A program made the translations under genes and the position numbers. A DNA stretch of 64,000 bases from SZUA-36 sp963801195 (GTDB lineage Bacteria; Pseudomonadota; Gammaproteobacteria; Xanthomonadales; SZUA-36): positions 496,001-560,000 of the forward strand of contig CAWDDX010000005.1 in assembly GCA_963801195.1 (NCBI GenBank), read 5' to 3'. The notes below the pieces were generated by a model. That model was given only the letters and a program-made list of their open reading frames with translations. It searched no databases and had not been told where the DNA came from. Each line of letters starts with the position of its first letter. Within the stretch, counting starts at the first letter, position 1. Below are positions 1 through 10,054 of this stretch, one piece after another.

Positions 1-152
1 CGGGGCAAATCGAAGGGCACACCATCTGTGCTTTTGGCGAAGCCGCCGCCTGGCCGGTGCAGGGGTTCCTTAAGCAGTTCTGGAATGAATTTGAATTTTA
101 CGTGGAACACGGTCACTCCATGGTCGACGGTCAGAAGGGGAAAGCTGCATGA
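1..152 (+). CDS. nuoF: NADH-quinone oxidoreductase subunit F (3' end only)
   Basis: Only the last 49 codons are present; the gene begins before the window and the frame starts at base 3. The tail reads GQIEGHTICAFGEAAAW, which matches the C-terminal helical region of NuoF just after its 4Fe-4S site (family knowledge). NuoF is the peripheral-arm subunit that carries FMN and receives electrons from NADH. The TGA stop overlaps the nuoG start (ATGA at 149-152), as expected for translationally coupled nuo genes. Confidence 0.9.
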   Translation, partial: GQIEGHTICAFGEAAAWPVQGFLKQFWNEFEFYVEHGHSMVDGQKGKAA

Positions 153-2515
153 GCACGCAGCCCGAAGCAGTGGTGGAAATGGTCAACATCGAGATCGATG
201 GCAAGGCCATGCAGGCGCCAAAGAACTCAATGATTATCGAGGCGACGGATAAGGTCGGAATCAGCATTCCGCGGTTTTGCTATCACAGCAAGCTGAGCAT
301 CGCGGCCAATTGCCGCATGTGCCTCGTCGATATCGAGAAAGCACCCAAGCCAATGCCGGCGTGCGCCACCCCGGTCACGGAGGGTATGAAAATCTATACC
401 CAGTCGCGCCGGGCGATCGATGCACAACATGGCGTGATGGAATTCCTGTTGATCAACCACCCGCTTGACTGTCCCATATGCGACCAGGGTGGCGAATGTG
501 AATTACAGGACCTGGCCATGGGCTACGGTCGCTCTGTTTCCCGTTTCACCGAACGTAAGCGCGTGATCAAGGACCACGATATCGGGCCGCTGGTGCAGAC
601 CGACCTGACACGCTGTATCCAGTGTACGCGTTGTGTGCGTTTCCTTGATGAAATCGCGGGCACGCATGAGTTGGGCATGTACGGACGCGGTGATCGCGTC
701 GAGATTGGCACCAGCCTGGCTCAAGGTATTGATTCCGAATTATCAGGCAACGTGATTGACCTGTGCCCGGTTGGCGCATTGACCAACAAACCTTTCCGTT
801 TTTCAGCACGCGCCTGGGAACTGATGGCGCGGCCGACACTGGCCGTTCATGATGGTGTGGGTTCTCATCTGTGGTACCACACACGTCGCGGCAAGGTACT
901 GCGCGCGGTACCGAGGGATTGTGAGCCGACCAACGAAACGTGGCTGTCGGACCGCGACCGTTATTCGCACTTTGGACTCAATAGCGATGACAGGGTCCTG
1001 GAGCCCATGATCAAGAACAACGGTCAATGGCAAAACGTTTCATGGGATGAAGGCATTCGCATGGCCGCCAAGACCCTGCGGAGATCGGCCACTGCCAACG
1101 GCGGGGCCAGTCTCGGCGTGCTGATATCGGCAAGTGTCTCGACGGAAGAACATTTTCTCGCACGGCGCCTGGCGCACGGCCTGGACAGCCCGAACATCGA
1201 CTACCGTCTCAGGGAACAGGATTTCAGTGACGGCGGCGTTACAGGACAGGCGGCGTCTTTCCAGACGCCAATGTCAGCGATCGACGGGGCCGGCATGATC
1301 CTGTTGGTCGGCAGCAACATCCGTCACGAAGCACCGATCCTGGGCCAGCGGGTCCGCAAGGCGTGGCGCAAAGGTGCAAAGGTAGCCGCACTAAACCCGG
1401 TGGACTGGAATTTCCATTTTTCATTGGCGGAAAAATTGATCACGGCACCCCAGCACATGGTTACCGAGCTGGCCAAACTTGCATTGGCGGTTGCCAAGAC
1501 GACCGGTGAAAAGATTCCTGAATCCCTTCAGGCCGCAGTTTCTGGTCTTGAGGCCGGTGACACGCAAATCGCAATCGCCGGGATGCTAAAAGGTAAAGGT
1601 CCTGCGATGCTGATACTCGGACAAGCCGCCCTGGCGCATCAACAGGCGGCCTGGCTGCGTCAATTATCGGCCTGGATCGCCAAAGCGACCGGTGCAACCC
1701 TCAACACGGTCCCGCATGGCGGCAACTCGACCGGTGCTGCAATGGTTGCGGCCATGGGTAAAGAAGACCGTGGTCTCAATACACGTGAAATGCTGACCAC
1801 AGTGTTAAAGAGTTACCTGCTATGGGACATCGAGCCCGACTACGACCTGGCCAACCCGGCGCTCGCGAATCAGACTTTGTCATCGGCAGAGAGTGTCGTT
1901 GCGGTATCTGCTTTCGCCAGCGAAGGTCTGAAAGCGGTTGCTGATGTGATCCTGCCACTGGCGCCAGCGGCTGAATCCGAAGGCCTGTTTTACACGCTCG
2001 ACGGTCAGTCATTTGTCACTGAAGCGGCCGCAAATCTTTCCGGTCGGGCCAGGCCGGGCTGGAAAATTCTGCGCCGGCTGGGCGCCCAGCTTGAATTGGA
2101 TGGCTTTGACCAGGTAGACCTGGCCTCGATACGCGAAGAGTTGCTTGCGCAGAGCGATCCGCAGAATCACACCGCGGCTGCGCCTGAGATGGCGGCACCC
2201 GAAGCGGGCAATGGCTTCCACCGGGTGGGAGAGGTTGCGATGTATGCGGTTGACGCGTTGTGCAGGCGCTCGGCATACCTGCAAAAGACGGTGCACGCAG
2301 ACAATTCATTCGTTGGCCTGAACCCCGATGACGCTGGTCGCAAGGGCCTTGTCGACGGTCACGAGGTGAAAGTCACCCAGGGCGGCGGGTCGGTTGTGCT
2401 GCCGGTTCGGATATGCAACGAATTGCCGGCGGGTGCTGTTTGGGTAAAAAGTGCGATCGATGTCAGTACCGGGCTCGGTGACAGCTTCGGCCCTGTTAGC
2501 GTGGAGGCAGCCTGA
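149..2515 (+). CDS. nuoG: NADH-quinone oxidoreductase subunit G
   Basis: A 788-residue iron-sulfur subunit of the peripheral arm of complex I, passing electrons from NuoE/F towards NuoI. Visible features: an N-terminal 2Fe-2S ferredoxin domain with Cys44, Cys55, Cys58 and Cys72; the His/Cys segment with GGECELQDLAMGYG that binds a 4Fe-4S cluster; then CIQCTRCVRF for a second 4Fe-4S site. The rest is the molybdopterin-oxidoreductase-like fold that is catalytically silent in NuoG. The ATG overlaps the nuoF stop by 4 bases. The length is somewhat below that of the E. coli protein, and I see no break. Confidence 0.96.
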   Translation: MSTQPEAVVEMVNIEIDGKAMQAPKNSMIIEATDKVGISIPRFCYHSKLSIAANCRMCLVDIEKAPKPMPACATPVTEGMKIYTQSRRAIDAQHGVMEFLLINHPLDCPICDQGGECELQDLAMGYGRSVSRFTERKRVIKDHDIGPLVQTDLTRCIQCTRCVRFLDEIAGTHELGMYGRGDRVEIGTSLAQGIDSELSGNVIDLCPVGALTNKPFRFSARAWELMARPTLAVHDGVGSHLWYHTRRGKVLRAVPRDCEPTNETWLSDRDRYSHFGLNSDDRVLEPMIKNNGQWQNVSWDEGIRMAAKTLRRSATANGGASLGVLISASVSTEEHFLARRLAHGLDSPNIDYRLREQDFSDGGVTGQAASFQTPMSAIDGAGMILLVGSNIRHEAPILGQRVRKAWRKGAKVAALNPVDWNFHFSLAEKLITAPQHMVTELAKLALAVAKTTGEKIPESLQAAVSGLEAGDTQIAIAGMLKGKGPAMLILGQAALAHQQAAWLRQLSAWIAKATGATLNTVPHGGNSTGAAMVAAMGKEDRGLNTREMLTTVLKSYLLWDIEPDYDLANPALANQTLSSAESVVAVSAFASEGLKAVADVILPLAPAAESEGLFYTLDGQSFVTEAAANLSGRARPGWKILRRLGAQLELDGFDQVDLASIREELLAQSDPQNHTAAAPEMAAPEAGNGFHRVGEVAMYAVDALCRRSAYLQKTVHADNSFVGLNPDDAGRKGLVDGHEVKVTQGGGSVVLPVRICNELPAGAVWVKSAIDVSTGLGDSFGPVSVEAA

Positions 2516-3567
2516 TGCTTGAAATGCTTGAATCAGTTTACACCTGGATTCAGTCCCAGTACCTGATCTGGACGCTGGTCAAGATCGTGGTCATAACGCT
2601 TCCGATCATTACGGTTGTGGCGTTTTACACGTATTTCGAGCGCAAGGTCATCGGCTCCATGCAGATACGTATCGGCCCTAACCGGGTTGGTCCGTGGGGG
2701 TTGATACAGCCGTTTGCAGATGTGTTCAAACTGCTGTTGAAAGAGGTCATCCTGCCGACGAATTCCAACCGCTTCCTGTTTCTGCTGGCACCGGTCATAG
2801 CGCTGGCGCCTGCATTGGCGGCCTGGGCGGTCGTGCCTTTCAACGATTTCCTGGTTTTGGCGGATGTGGACGCGGGTCTGATCTATGTGCTGGCGCTGAC
2901 CTCCCTGGGTGTATACGGCATCATCATCGCCGGCTGGGCCTCCAACTCCAAGTATTCTTTTCTCGGGGCAATGCGCGCGGCGGCGCAGACGGTTTCCTAT
3001 GAAATCGCCATGGGCCTTTCCCTGGTAGGTGTGCTGATCCTGGCAGGCACATTGAATCTTCGCGAAATCGTCCTCGCGCAGCAGGGCGGTATATTGGACT
3101 GGTACTGGCTGCCGTTGTTTCCGTTATTCATTATTTACATGATTTCAGGCCTGGCGGAGACCAACCGCGCACCGTTTGACCAGGCCGAAGGTGAGTCGGA
3201 GATTGTTGCCGGTTTCCACGTCGAGTACTCCGGTTCTACATTCGCGATCTTCTTCCTCGCCGAATACGCGAACATGATCCTGATTTCCGGTCTGACCGCG
3301 ATTTTGTTCGCCGGTGGCTGGCTGTCCCCGTTTGAGAACGTGCCGGTATTGGGCGACACCCTGTTGGGACAGGGCAGTATTTTCTGGTTCCTCGCCAAAA
3401 CCGTTGTGTTCATGTTTATGTTTTTGTGGTACCGGGCAACATTCCCCCGTTACCGATACGACCAGATCATGCGTCTGGGTTGGAAAGCACTTATTCCTAT
3501 CACGCTCGTCTGGGTGATGCTTGCATCCCTGATGACCGTTCTGGGAATCGTGGTAAAGGGTAGCTGA
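2515..3567 (+). CDS. nuoH: NADH-quinone oxidoreductase subunit H
   Basis: A 350-residue membrane subunit that forms much of the quinone-binding chamber where the peripheral arm meets the membrane arm. It is strongly hydrophobic with about eight membrane segments. The conserved loop IGPNRVGPWGLIQPFAD (about residues 55-70) and the acidic loop FDQAEGESEIVAGFHVEYSG (about 220-240), rich in the conserved Glu residues near the quinone site, are both intact. The start ATG shares a base with the nuoG TGA, so coupling is likely. Confidence 0.97.
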   Translation: MLEMLESVYTWIQSQYLIWTLVKIVVITLPIITVVAFYTYFERKVIGSMQIRIGPNRVGPWGLIQPFADVFKLLLKEVILPTNSNRFLFLLAPVIALAPALAAWAVVPFNDFLVLADVDAGLIYVLALTSLGVYGIIIAGWASNSKYSFLGAMRAAAQTVSYEIAMGLSLVGVLILAGTLNLREIVLAQQGGILDWYWLPLFPLFIIYMISGLAETNRAPFDQAEGESEIVAGFHVEYSGSTFAIFFLAEYANMILISGLTAILFAGGWLSPFENVPVLGDTLLGQGSIFWFLAKTVVFMFMFLWYRATFPRYRYDQIMRLGWKALIPITLVWVMLASLMTVLGIVVKGS

Positions 3568-3569
3568 CG

Positions 3570-4058
3570 ATGAAACGAGTCATCGAATATTTAAGAAGCC
3601 TGATGTTGCTCGAATTGCTGAAAGGCCTGAGCCTCACCATGCGCCATATGTTTCGGCATACCATAACCATTAATTATCCGGAAGAGAAAACACCGAAGTC
3701 TGTCCGTTTCCGTGGCCTGCACGCCCTGCGTCGTTACCCGAACGGGGAAGAGCGCTGCATTGCATGTAAATTGTGCGAGGCCGTGTGTCCGGCGTTGGCG
3801 ATCACCATCGATTCTGAACAACGCGAAGACGGCACCCGCCGCACGACGCGTTATGACATCGATTTATTCAAATGTATTTTCTGTGGCTTTTGCGAAGAGT
3901 CCTGCCCGGTCGATTCCATCGTTGAAACGGGGATTCTCGAATATCACATGGAGTCTCGTGAAGAGGGCATCATGACGAAGGAAAAACTGCTGGCGATCGG
4001 TGATCGTTTTGAATCCGAGATTGCAGAAAATCGTAACAGGGATGCGGCCTACAGATGA
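3570..4058 (+). CDS. nuoI: NADH-quinone oxidoreductase subunit I
   Basis: A 162-residue 8Fe-8S ferredoxin-like subunit that holds clusters N6a and N6b on the electron path to quinone. Two classic motifs are present, CIACKLCEAVCP and CIFCGFCEESCP, giving eight cluster-binding Cys. The N-terminal amphipathic segment (LLELLKGLSLTMRHMF) is the usual membrane-associated helix. It starts 2 bases after the nuoH stop. Confidence 0.97.
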   Translation: MKRVIEYLRSLMLLELLKGLSLTMRHMFRHTITINYPEEKTPKSVRFRGLHALRRYPNGEERCIACKLCEAVCPALAITIDSEQREDGTRRTTRYDIDLFKCIFCGFCEESCPVDSIVETGILEYHMESREEGIMTKEKLLAIGDRFESEIAENRNRDAAYR

Positions 4059-4669
4059 TTGTCCAGGAACTGATTTTTTACGCTTTCTCGCTGGTTTTGG
4101 TATTTGCGGGTGTCGCGGTTGTGACCTCGCGTAACCCGGTTTACTCGGTGTTGTTCCTGGTTCTGGCCTTTTTCAGCGCCGCTGCAATCTGGTTGCTTTT
4201 GGAGGCCGAATTCCTCGCCATCATACTGATCGTGGTGTACGTGGGTGCCGTCATGGTGTTGTTCCTGTTTGTCGTGATGATGCTGGATATCAACCTCGTG
4301 CCACTCAAGGAGGGGTTCTCCCGCTACCTGCCCGTGGCTGTGCTGGTTGCGGTTGCCATGGCAGTTGAATTGCTGATGGTGATGTGGAGCAGGGGCCGGT
4401 TTGGCGCTGACGCTTTCCCGATCCCGCAACCCAACCCGGCAGGCTACAGCAATACGCGGGAACTGGGTGAACTGTTGTATACCAATTACCTGTTGCCGTT
4501 TGAGGTCGCCGGTGTGGTTTTGCTGGTGGCCATCATCGCGGCCGTGGCGCTGACGTTGCGTACCCGGCCGGGTATCCGCACCCAGGATGTAGGGCAGCAG
4601 GTCAGAACCCGTCGTGACCAGAGTGTCAGGCTGGTAAAAATGAAATCGGAAAAGCCGCGGAGCGTTTGA
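4055..4669 (+). CDS. nuoJ: NADH-quinone oxidoreductase subunit J
   Basis: A 204-residue membrane subunit at the base of the proton-pumping arm. Five hydrophobic segments fill the first ~180 residues. The segment AEFLAIILIVVYVGAVMVLF carries the conserved Glu and the pi-bulge-forming Tyr/Gly of the NuoJ family. The C-terminus is a short basic tail. The start overlaps the nuoI stop (ATGA). Confidence 0.95.
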   Translation: MIVQELIFYAFSLVLVFAGVAVVTSRNPVYSVLFLVLAFFSAAAIWLLLEAEFLAIILIVVYVGAVMVLFLFVVMMLDINLVPLKEGFSRYLPVAVLVAVAMAVELLMVMWSRGRFGADAFPIPQPNPAGYSNTRELGELLYTNYLLPFEVAGVVLLVAIIAAVALTLRTRPGIRTQDVGQQVRTRRDQSVRLVKMKSEKPRSV

Positions 4670-4678
4670 GGAATCACC

Positions 4679-4984
4679 ATGCTGACACTTGCACATTTTC
4701 TGACCCTTGGCGCGGTACTGTTCAGCCTGAGCGTGGCTGGAATTTTCATTAACCGCAAGAACATCATCATCCTGCTGATGTGCATAGAGTTGATGCTGCT
4801 GGCGGTCAATATGAACTTCGTTGCATTTTCCCGTTTCCTCGGCAATCTCGACGGACAAATATTCGTATTCTTCATACTGACGGTTGCGGCCGCCGAGGCA
4901 GGTATTGGTCTCGCCATCCTGGTCGTGCTGTTCCGCAACCGGCGGACCATAAATGTTGCCGAACTGGACGATCTGAAAGGATGA
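4679..4984 (+). CDS. nuoK: NADH-quinone oxidoreductase subunit K
   Basis: A 101-residue, three-helix membrane subunit (MrpC-like) of the proton path. The conserved acidic residues of helices 2 and 3 are visible in LLMCIELMLLAVNMNFVAF and in AAAEAGIGLAILV. A GAGG ribosome site precedes the ATG by a normal distance. The stop overlaps the nuoL start. Confidence 0.96.
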   Translation: MLTLAHFLTLGAVLFSLSVAGIFINRKNIIILLMCIELMLLAVNMNFVAFSRFLGNLDGQIFVFFILTVAAAEAGIGLAILVVLFRNRRTINVAELDDLKG

Positions 4985-6990
4985 ACATGTCGCTGCAAAC
5001 CACGCTGTTACTGATACCGCTGTTACCTTTGGGTGGCGCGATACTGGCAGGATTTTTCCGCAACCAGATCGGCCGGGTGGGATCGCATACAGTTACGATA
5101 CTTGGTGTCGGTATATCGTTTTTCCTCTCTGTCTGGCTTCTGATGCAACAGATCGAAGGCACGCTCGGTACTGTCAACGTTACCGTGTATACATGGATGG
5201 TGGCGGATGGTGTCCGCTTCCAGGTCGGGTTCCTGATCGATCACCTGACCACGTTAATGATGTGTGTGGTTTCATTTGTATCATGGATGGTGCACATCTA
5301 TACGATCGGTTACATGCGTGACGACCCCGGTTACCAGCGTTTCTTCAGCTACATAGCACTGTTCACGTTTTCGATGCTGATGCTGGTGATGTCGAACAAC
5401 TTCATGCAGTTGTTCTTTGGCTGGGAGGCGGTCGGCCTCGTGTCCTATTTGTTGATCGGGTTCTGGTTTAAGCGCGAATCCGCCATCAGGGCGAATCTGA
5501 AGGCCTTCCTGGTCAACCGCGTTGGTGACTTTGGATTTCTCCTCGGTATCGCCGGAGTGCTGCTCACATTCGGCACGCTCGACTATGCCGAGGTCTTTGC
5601 AAACGCCGGCAGTGTCGCCGACCTGACACTTTCGGTCCCCGGCGGATTTGACTGGAATATCCTGACTTTTATCTGCGTGTGCCTGTTCATTGGCGCGATG
5701 GGTAAATCGGCACAGGCGCCGTTGCACGTGTGGTTGCCCGATTCGATGGAAGGCCCGACACCCATATCCGCCTTGATCCATGCCGCCACGATGGTGACAG
5801 CGGGCATCTTCATGGTCGCGAGGATGTCACCCCTTTTCGAACTGAGTGAACCGGCATTGAGCTTTGTCATGCTGATCGGCGCGGTGACTGCCCTGTCGAT
5901 GGGCCTGATCGGTATCGTGCAGAATGATATTAAACGCGTCATCGCCTACTCGACGCTTTCGCAATTGGGTTACATGACCGTCGCACTGGGTGTATCGGCG
6001 TATTCAGCGGCCATATTTCACCTGATGACACACGCATTTTTTAAAGCACTGCTGTTCCTGGGTGCAGGCTCCGTGATTATCGCCCTGCATCACCAACAGG
6101 ACATGCGTCATATGGGTGGTCTGAGAAAGTACATGCCGATCACCTGGCTCACCGCATGGATCGGAACGCTGGCGTTGATCGGCTTCCCGTTTTTTGCAGG
6201 TTTTTATTCCAAGGATGCCATCATAGAGGCGGTCGCAGACTCGCACCGTTGGGGTAGCGGGTTTGCCTACTTCTCCGTGATTGCCGGTGTGCTGGTTACC
6301 GCCATCTACAGCTTCAGGCTGCTGTACCTGACATTCCATGGCAAGGAACGTTTCGAGGTGGTTGACAGTCATGACGAACACCTCCCACCCGGTAAATTGG
6401 CACACGCACCGAAGGAATCGCCGTTGGTGGTTACCCTGCCGCTCATCCTGTTGGCGATACCCTCGGTCATCATTGGCTGGATGACCATCGAACCGGTCCT
6501 GTTTGGCGGTTGGCTGGAAGACTCCATCTTCGTGCTCGAGGAGAATAATGTCCTCGCAGAACTGGGTGAGCATTTTCATGGTGCAACCGCTATGGCCATG
6601 CATGCCGTCAATACCTTGCCTTTCTGGCTGATGGTCAGCGGTTTTGCGATCGCTACGGTTATCTACCAGTTCCGGCCATCGATCGCTGATGCAATCGAAA
6701 ACCGGTTTCCGTTTTTGTACCGTTTGCTCGACCACAAGTATTACTTCGACGAGTTCTACCAGAAGGTCTTTGCGCAGGGCAGTGTAAAGCTGGGTCTGAA
6801 TCTATGGAACAAGGCGGATGCCGGCATTATTGATAATGGCATTGTCAATGGCGCAGGGCGGTTGGTCGAATGGTTCGCTGCACGTGTTCGCCGCTGGCAG
6901 AGCGGATTTTTGTATGACTATGCATTTGCCATGATTATCGGACTGATCGGGATACTGGCGGTCTGGGTAACGATGGTGCCTGGACGATGA
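4981..6990 (+). CDS. nuoL: NADH-quinone oxidoreductase subunit L
   Basis: A 669-residue MrpA-like antiporter subunit that forms the distal proton channel and carries the long lateral helix. I chose the ATG at 4981 (MNMSLQTTLLL), which overlaps the nuoK stop; the frame stays open upstream but that part is nuoK in another frame. The Proton_antipo_M domain carries GWEAVGLVSYLLIGFW and QAPLHVWLPDSMEGPTPISA, with the channel Glu and Lys residues. The amphipathic lateral helix and final membrane anchor lie after about residue 520. Confidence 0.96.
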   Translation: MNMSLQTTLLLIPLLPLGGAILAGFFRNQIGRVGSHTVTILGVGISFFLSVWLLMQQIEGTLGTVNVTVYTWMVADGVRFQVGFLIDHLTTLMMCVVSFVSWMVHIYTIGYMRDDPGYQRFFSYIALFTFSMLMLVMSNNFMQLFFGWEAVGLVSYLLIGFWFKRESAIRANLKAFLVNRVGDFGFLLGIAGVLLTFGTLDYAEVFANAGSVADLTLSVPGGFDWNILTFICVCLFIGAMGKSAQAPLHVWLPDSMEGPTPISALIHAATMVTAGIFMVARMSPLFELSEPALSFVMLIGAVTALSMGLIGIVQNDIKRVIAYSTLSQLGYMTVALGVSAYSAAIFHLMTHAFFKALLFLGAGSVIIALHHQQDMRHMGGLRKYMPITWLTAWIGTLALIGFPFFAGFYSKDAIIEAVADSHRWGSGFAYFSVIAGVLVTAIYSFRLLYLTFHGKERFEVVDSHDEHLPPGKLAHAPKESPLVVTLPLILLAIPSVIIGWMTIEPVLFGGWLEDSIFVLEENNVLAELGEHFHGATAMAMHAVNTLPFWLMVSGFAIATVIYQFRPSIADAIENRFPFLYRLLDHKYYFDEFYQKVFAQGSVKLGLNLWNKADAGIIDNGIVNGAGRLVEWFAARVRRWQSGFLYDYAFAMIIGLIGILAVWVTMVPGR

Positions 6991-8510
6991 GTGGGTCAAT
7001 GAACGGATTTCTCCTCAGTATATTAATCTGGCTGCCCATACTGGGCGCTGTTGCAGTAATGGCGACCGGTGAACAGCGTCCCGCAATGGCGAAGGGACTG
7101 GCACTGGTAATTGCGGCAGTGACATTTTTACTCGGTCTGCCACTTTTCTTCTCGTTTGATACCTCGACTGCCGCGATGCAATTTGTTGAAAATCGACCCT
7201 GGATCGAGACCTTCAATATCAATTACCACCTGGGTGTTGACGGGTTTTCGTCCCCGCTAATCCTGTTAACCATGTTGTTTGGTGTGCTGGTTGTGATCGC
7301 CGGTTGGCGCTCGATCCAGAAAAACGTAAACCAGTACATGGCGGCTTTCCTGGTGATGGAAGGATTGATGATCGGTGTGTTTGCCGCGCTGGACGCCCTG
7401 CTTTTTTACGTATTTTTTGAAGCCATGCTGATCCCGATGTTTTTGGTCATCGGTGTCTGGGGCGGGCCGCGACGGGTATATGCCACCATCAAGTTCTTTT
7501 TATACACGTTCCTGGGTTCGGTGTTCATGCTGATCGGCCTGATTTATCTGTACATCCATTCCGGCACCTGGGAAATCCTGGCGTGGCACGAAATGCCGTT
7601 GGGTTTAACCGCACAAAAATGGCTGTTCCTCGGTTTTCTTGCAGCATTTGCGGTCAAGATTCCGATGTTTCCGGTACATACATGGTTGCCGGATGCGCAC
7701 GTTGAAGCACCGACCGGTGGTTCCGTCATCCTGGCGGCCATCATGTTGAAGATAGGCGGTTACGGTTTTATCCGGTTCAGCCTGCCGATTACGCCCGATG
7801 CATCATCGGAACTGGACTGGCTCGTGATCAGCCTGTCACTGATCGCGGTTGTCTATATCGGTTTTGTTGCCCTTGTGCAGGAGGACATGAAAAAGCTCAT
7901 CGCCTATTCATCGATTTCACATATGGGTTTCGTGACGCTTGGACTGTTCGTTGCGTTTGCCATTTACCGCAAAACCGGCGGTGTATCCGGCGCCGCGCTG
8001 GGTGTCGAAGGCGCAATGGTGCAAATGATTTCCCACGGCTTCATATCGGGCGCTTTGTTCCTTACTGTCGGTGTATTGTATGACCGTGTCCACAGCAGGA
8101 TGATCAAGGATTACGGTGGTGTTGCAAATACCATGCCGTGGTTTGCCCTGTTTGCGGTGTTCTTCCTGATGGCCAATTCAGGTCTGCCGGGAACCAGCGG
8201 CTTCGTCGGCGAGTTCATGGTCATACTGTCCGCCTTCCAGGCCAACTTCTGGTTTGCATTCCTGGCAGCTTTAACCCTGATTCTCGGTGCAGCTTACAGT
8301 TTGTGGCTTGCCAAGCGTGTCATATTTGGCGAGGTGACCAATCACCAGGTGAAGAATTTGCAGGATATCAATATGCGGGAGGCACTGGTGCTGGGTGTAT
8401 TGGCGGTAGCCATTCTGTTTTTTGGATTGTGGCCACAGCCACTGGTAGACATGATGTCGGCTTCGGTGGATCACCTGTTACAACACATTATTCAATCGAA
8501 GGTCATTTAA
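6987..8510 (+). CDS. nuoM: NADH-quinone oxidoreductase subunit M
   Basis: A 507-residue antiporter-like subunit with 14 predicted membrane segments, forming a middle proton channel of complex I. FFEAMLIPMFLVIGVWGG holds the conserved Glu of helix 5, and FPVHTWLPDAHVEAPTGGSV holds the Lys/His channel region. The ATG at 6987 overlaps the nuoL stop; a second in-frame ATG at 6999 (MNGFLLS) is a possible alternative start. Confidence 0.96.
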   Translation: MSGSMNGFLLSILIWLPILGAVAVMATGEQRPAMAKGLALVIAAVTFLLGLPLFFSFDTSTAAMQFVENRPWIETFNINYHLGVDGFSSPLILLTMLFGVLVVIAGWRSIQKNVNQYMAAFLVMEGLMIGVFAALDALLFYVFFEAMLIPMFLVIGVWGGPRRVYATIKFFLYTFLGSVFMLIGLIYLYIHSGTWEILAWHEMPLGLTAQKWLFLGFLAAFAVKIPMFPVHTWLPDAHVEAPTGGSVILAAIMLKIGGYGFIRFSLPITPDASSELDWLVISLSLIAVVYIGFVALVQEDMKKLIAYSSISHMGFVTLGLFVAFAIYRKTGGVSGAALGVEGAMVQMISHGFISGALFLTVGVLYDRVHSRMIKDYGGVANTMPWFALFAVFFLMANSGLPGTSGFVGEFMVILSAFQANFWFAFLAALTLILGAAYSLWLAKRVIFGEVTNHQVKNLQDINMREALVLGVLAVAILFFGLWPQPLVDMMSASVDHLLQHIIQSKVI

Positions 8511-8511
8511 C

Positions 8512-9957
8512 ATGAACGGCGCCCAAATGATATTAGCTGCACCTGAATTCTGGGTCCTGGCAATGACCTGCGTGATTATGATGGTTGACCTGTTTCTGCG
8601 CGAGGAACGCCGCGGAATCATCCACATGCTGGCCATGCTGACCGTCATTTTTGCCGCCATCATTACATTGCGCGGTGATTACCTGATTGACGGCGTGCGA
8701 TCGGTGACCGCTTTCAATAACAGTTTTATCAGGGACCCGATGGGCGATGTGCTGAAGGTGTTCAGCTTCGTCATCATGGGTCTGATATTTACCTATTCCA
8801 AGTTCTACCTCCGCAGTTTCAGGATGTTTCGTGCAGATTTCTTCACACTGAGTCTTTTTGCCCTGCTGGGCGTCATGCTGCTGATATCGGCAAACAGCAT
8901 GTTGATGATCTATCTGGGTCTGGAACTGATTTCACTTTCGGTTTACGCACTGGTTGCCTTTGACCGTGAATCAGGCCGGGGTACAGAAGCCGCGATGAAG
9001 TACTTTGTACTGGGTTCGATGGCGTCCGGTATGCTGCTTTACGGCATGTCCATGATCTATGGCGCCACCGGCAGTCTCGATCTGCCTGAAATTGCAAAAG
9101 CCATCCAGACCAGTGGCTCAAGCGATATTTTATTGACTTTTGGTCTGGTGTTCGTGGTTGTCGGCATCGCTTTCAAATTCGGCGCCGTGCCGTTCCACAT
9201 GTGGATACCCGACGTGTATGAAGGTGCGCCACCCGCGGTTACATTGTTCATTTCATCTGTGCCGAAACTGGCAGCCTTTGCAATGGCCTACCGGTTCCTG
9301 AGTACTGGTCTTGGTGAACTTCACGTGCATTGGCAAGGTATGCTTGCAAGCCTGGCGCTGCTGTCAATCATTTTGGGTAATCTCGCTGCGATCATGCAAT
9401 CGAACATCAAGCGCATGCTGGCTTATTCAACCATTTCACACATGGGTTTTGTCTTCCTGGGCTTGTTGCCGGGAACCGCTTTCGGTTTCGGCGCATCGAT
9501 GTACTACGTGATCGTTTACGGTGTCATGTCAGTCGCATCTTTCGGTATGATCATCCTGTTGAGTGCCCAGGGCGTCGAGGCAGAGAACCTGGAAGATTTC
9601 AAGGGGCTGAACCAGCGTAACCCGTTTTATGCCGCCATCATGGCCCTTGTCATGTTCTCGATGGCCGGCGTGCCGCCGATGGTCGGGTTTTTTGCAAAAC
9701 TGATGGTTTTGAAAGCGGTGATTGAAGCCGGCATGATGTGGCTGGCGATCACGGCGGTGGTATTTGCTGTCATCGGCGCGTTTTACTATTTGCGTATCGT
9801 AAAGTACATGTATTTTGACGATCCGGAGAATGAAACCACAATAACAGCGCCGGTGGATTTTGGTACAGCACTGACATTGAATGGCGCGATGATTCTTGGT
9901 CTGGGTATGTTTTCCAGCTCACTCATTGCGATTTGCATGACAAGTTTTGGCCTGTGA
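8512..9957 (+). CDS. nuoN: NADH-quinone oxidoreductase subunit N
   Basis: A 481-residue antiporter-like subunit, last of the nuo operon, forming the proton channel next to NuoK. Family landmarks are YLGLELISLSVYALVAFDR and PFHMWIPDVYEGAPPAVTLF. It starts 1 base after the nuoM stop. I see no clear terminator between its stop and the tRNA promoter region at 10012. Confidence 0.96.
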   Translation: MNGAQMILAAPEFWVLAMTCVIMMVDLFLREERRGIIHMLAMLTVIFAAIITLRGDYLIDGVRSVTAFNNSFIRDPMGDVLKVFSFVIMGLIFTYSKFYLRSFRMFRADFFTLSLFALLGVMLLISANSMLMIYLGLELISLSVYALVAFDRESGRGTEAAMKYFVLGSMASGMLLYGMSMIYGATGSLDLPEIAKAIQTSGSSDILLTFGLVFVVVGIAFKFGAVPFHMWIPDVYEGAPPAVTLFISSVPKLAAFAMAYRFLSTGLGELHVHWQGMLASLALLSIILGNLAAIMQSNIKRMLAYSTISHMGFVFLGLLPGTAFGFGASMYYVIVYGVMSVASFGMIILLSAQGVEAENLEDFKGLNQRNPFYAAIMALVMFSMAGVPPMVGFFAKLMVLKAVIEAGMMWLAITAVVFAVIGAFYYLRIVKYMYFDDPENETTITAPVDFGTALTLNGAMILGLGMFSSSLIAICMTSFGL

Positions 9958-10011
9958 CAGGACAATTTCGAAAGGCTTTCATAAGTTCAACGGCTTAAGT
10001 AATATCAGGCC

Positions 10012-10040
10012 TTGTAATTAGTGCATTGAATCATTATCAT
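10012..10040 (+). promoter_or_regulatory. putative sigma70 promoter of tRNA-fMet / rimP operon
   Basis: TTGTAA (10012-10017) and TATCAT (10035-10040) are separated by exactly 17 bases. The start of transcription would be near 10047, about 8 bases before the mature tRNA. The stretch after the -10 is GC-rich (GCCCTCC), typical of growth-rate-controlled stable RNA promoters. Inferred from sequence match only. Confidence 0.6.
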
Positions 10041-10054
10041 GCCCTCCTTGCCGT

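Noticed and set aside
4049..4858. 269-codon minus-strand open frame opposite nuoJ/nuoK
   Set aside because: His/Gln-rich composition typical of the antisense of membrane-protein genes; no ribosome site and it overlaps well-supported genes.
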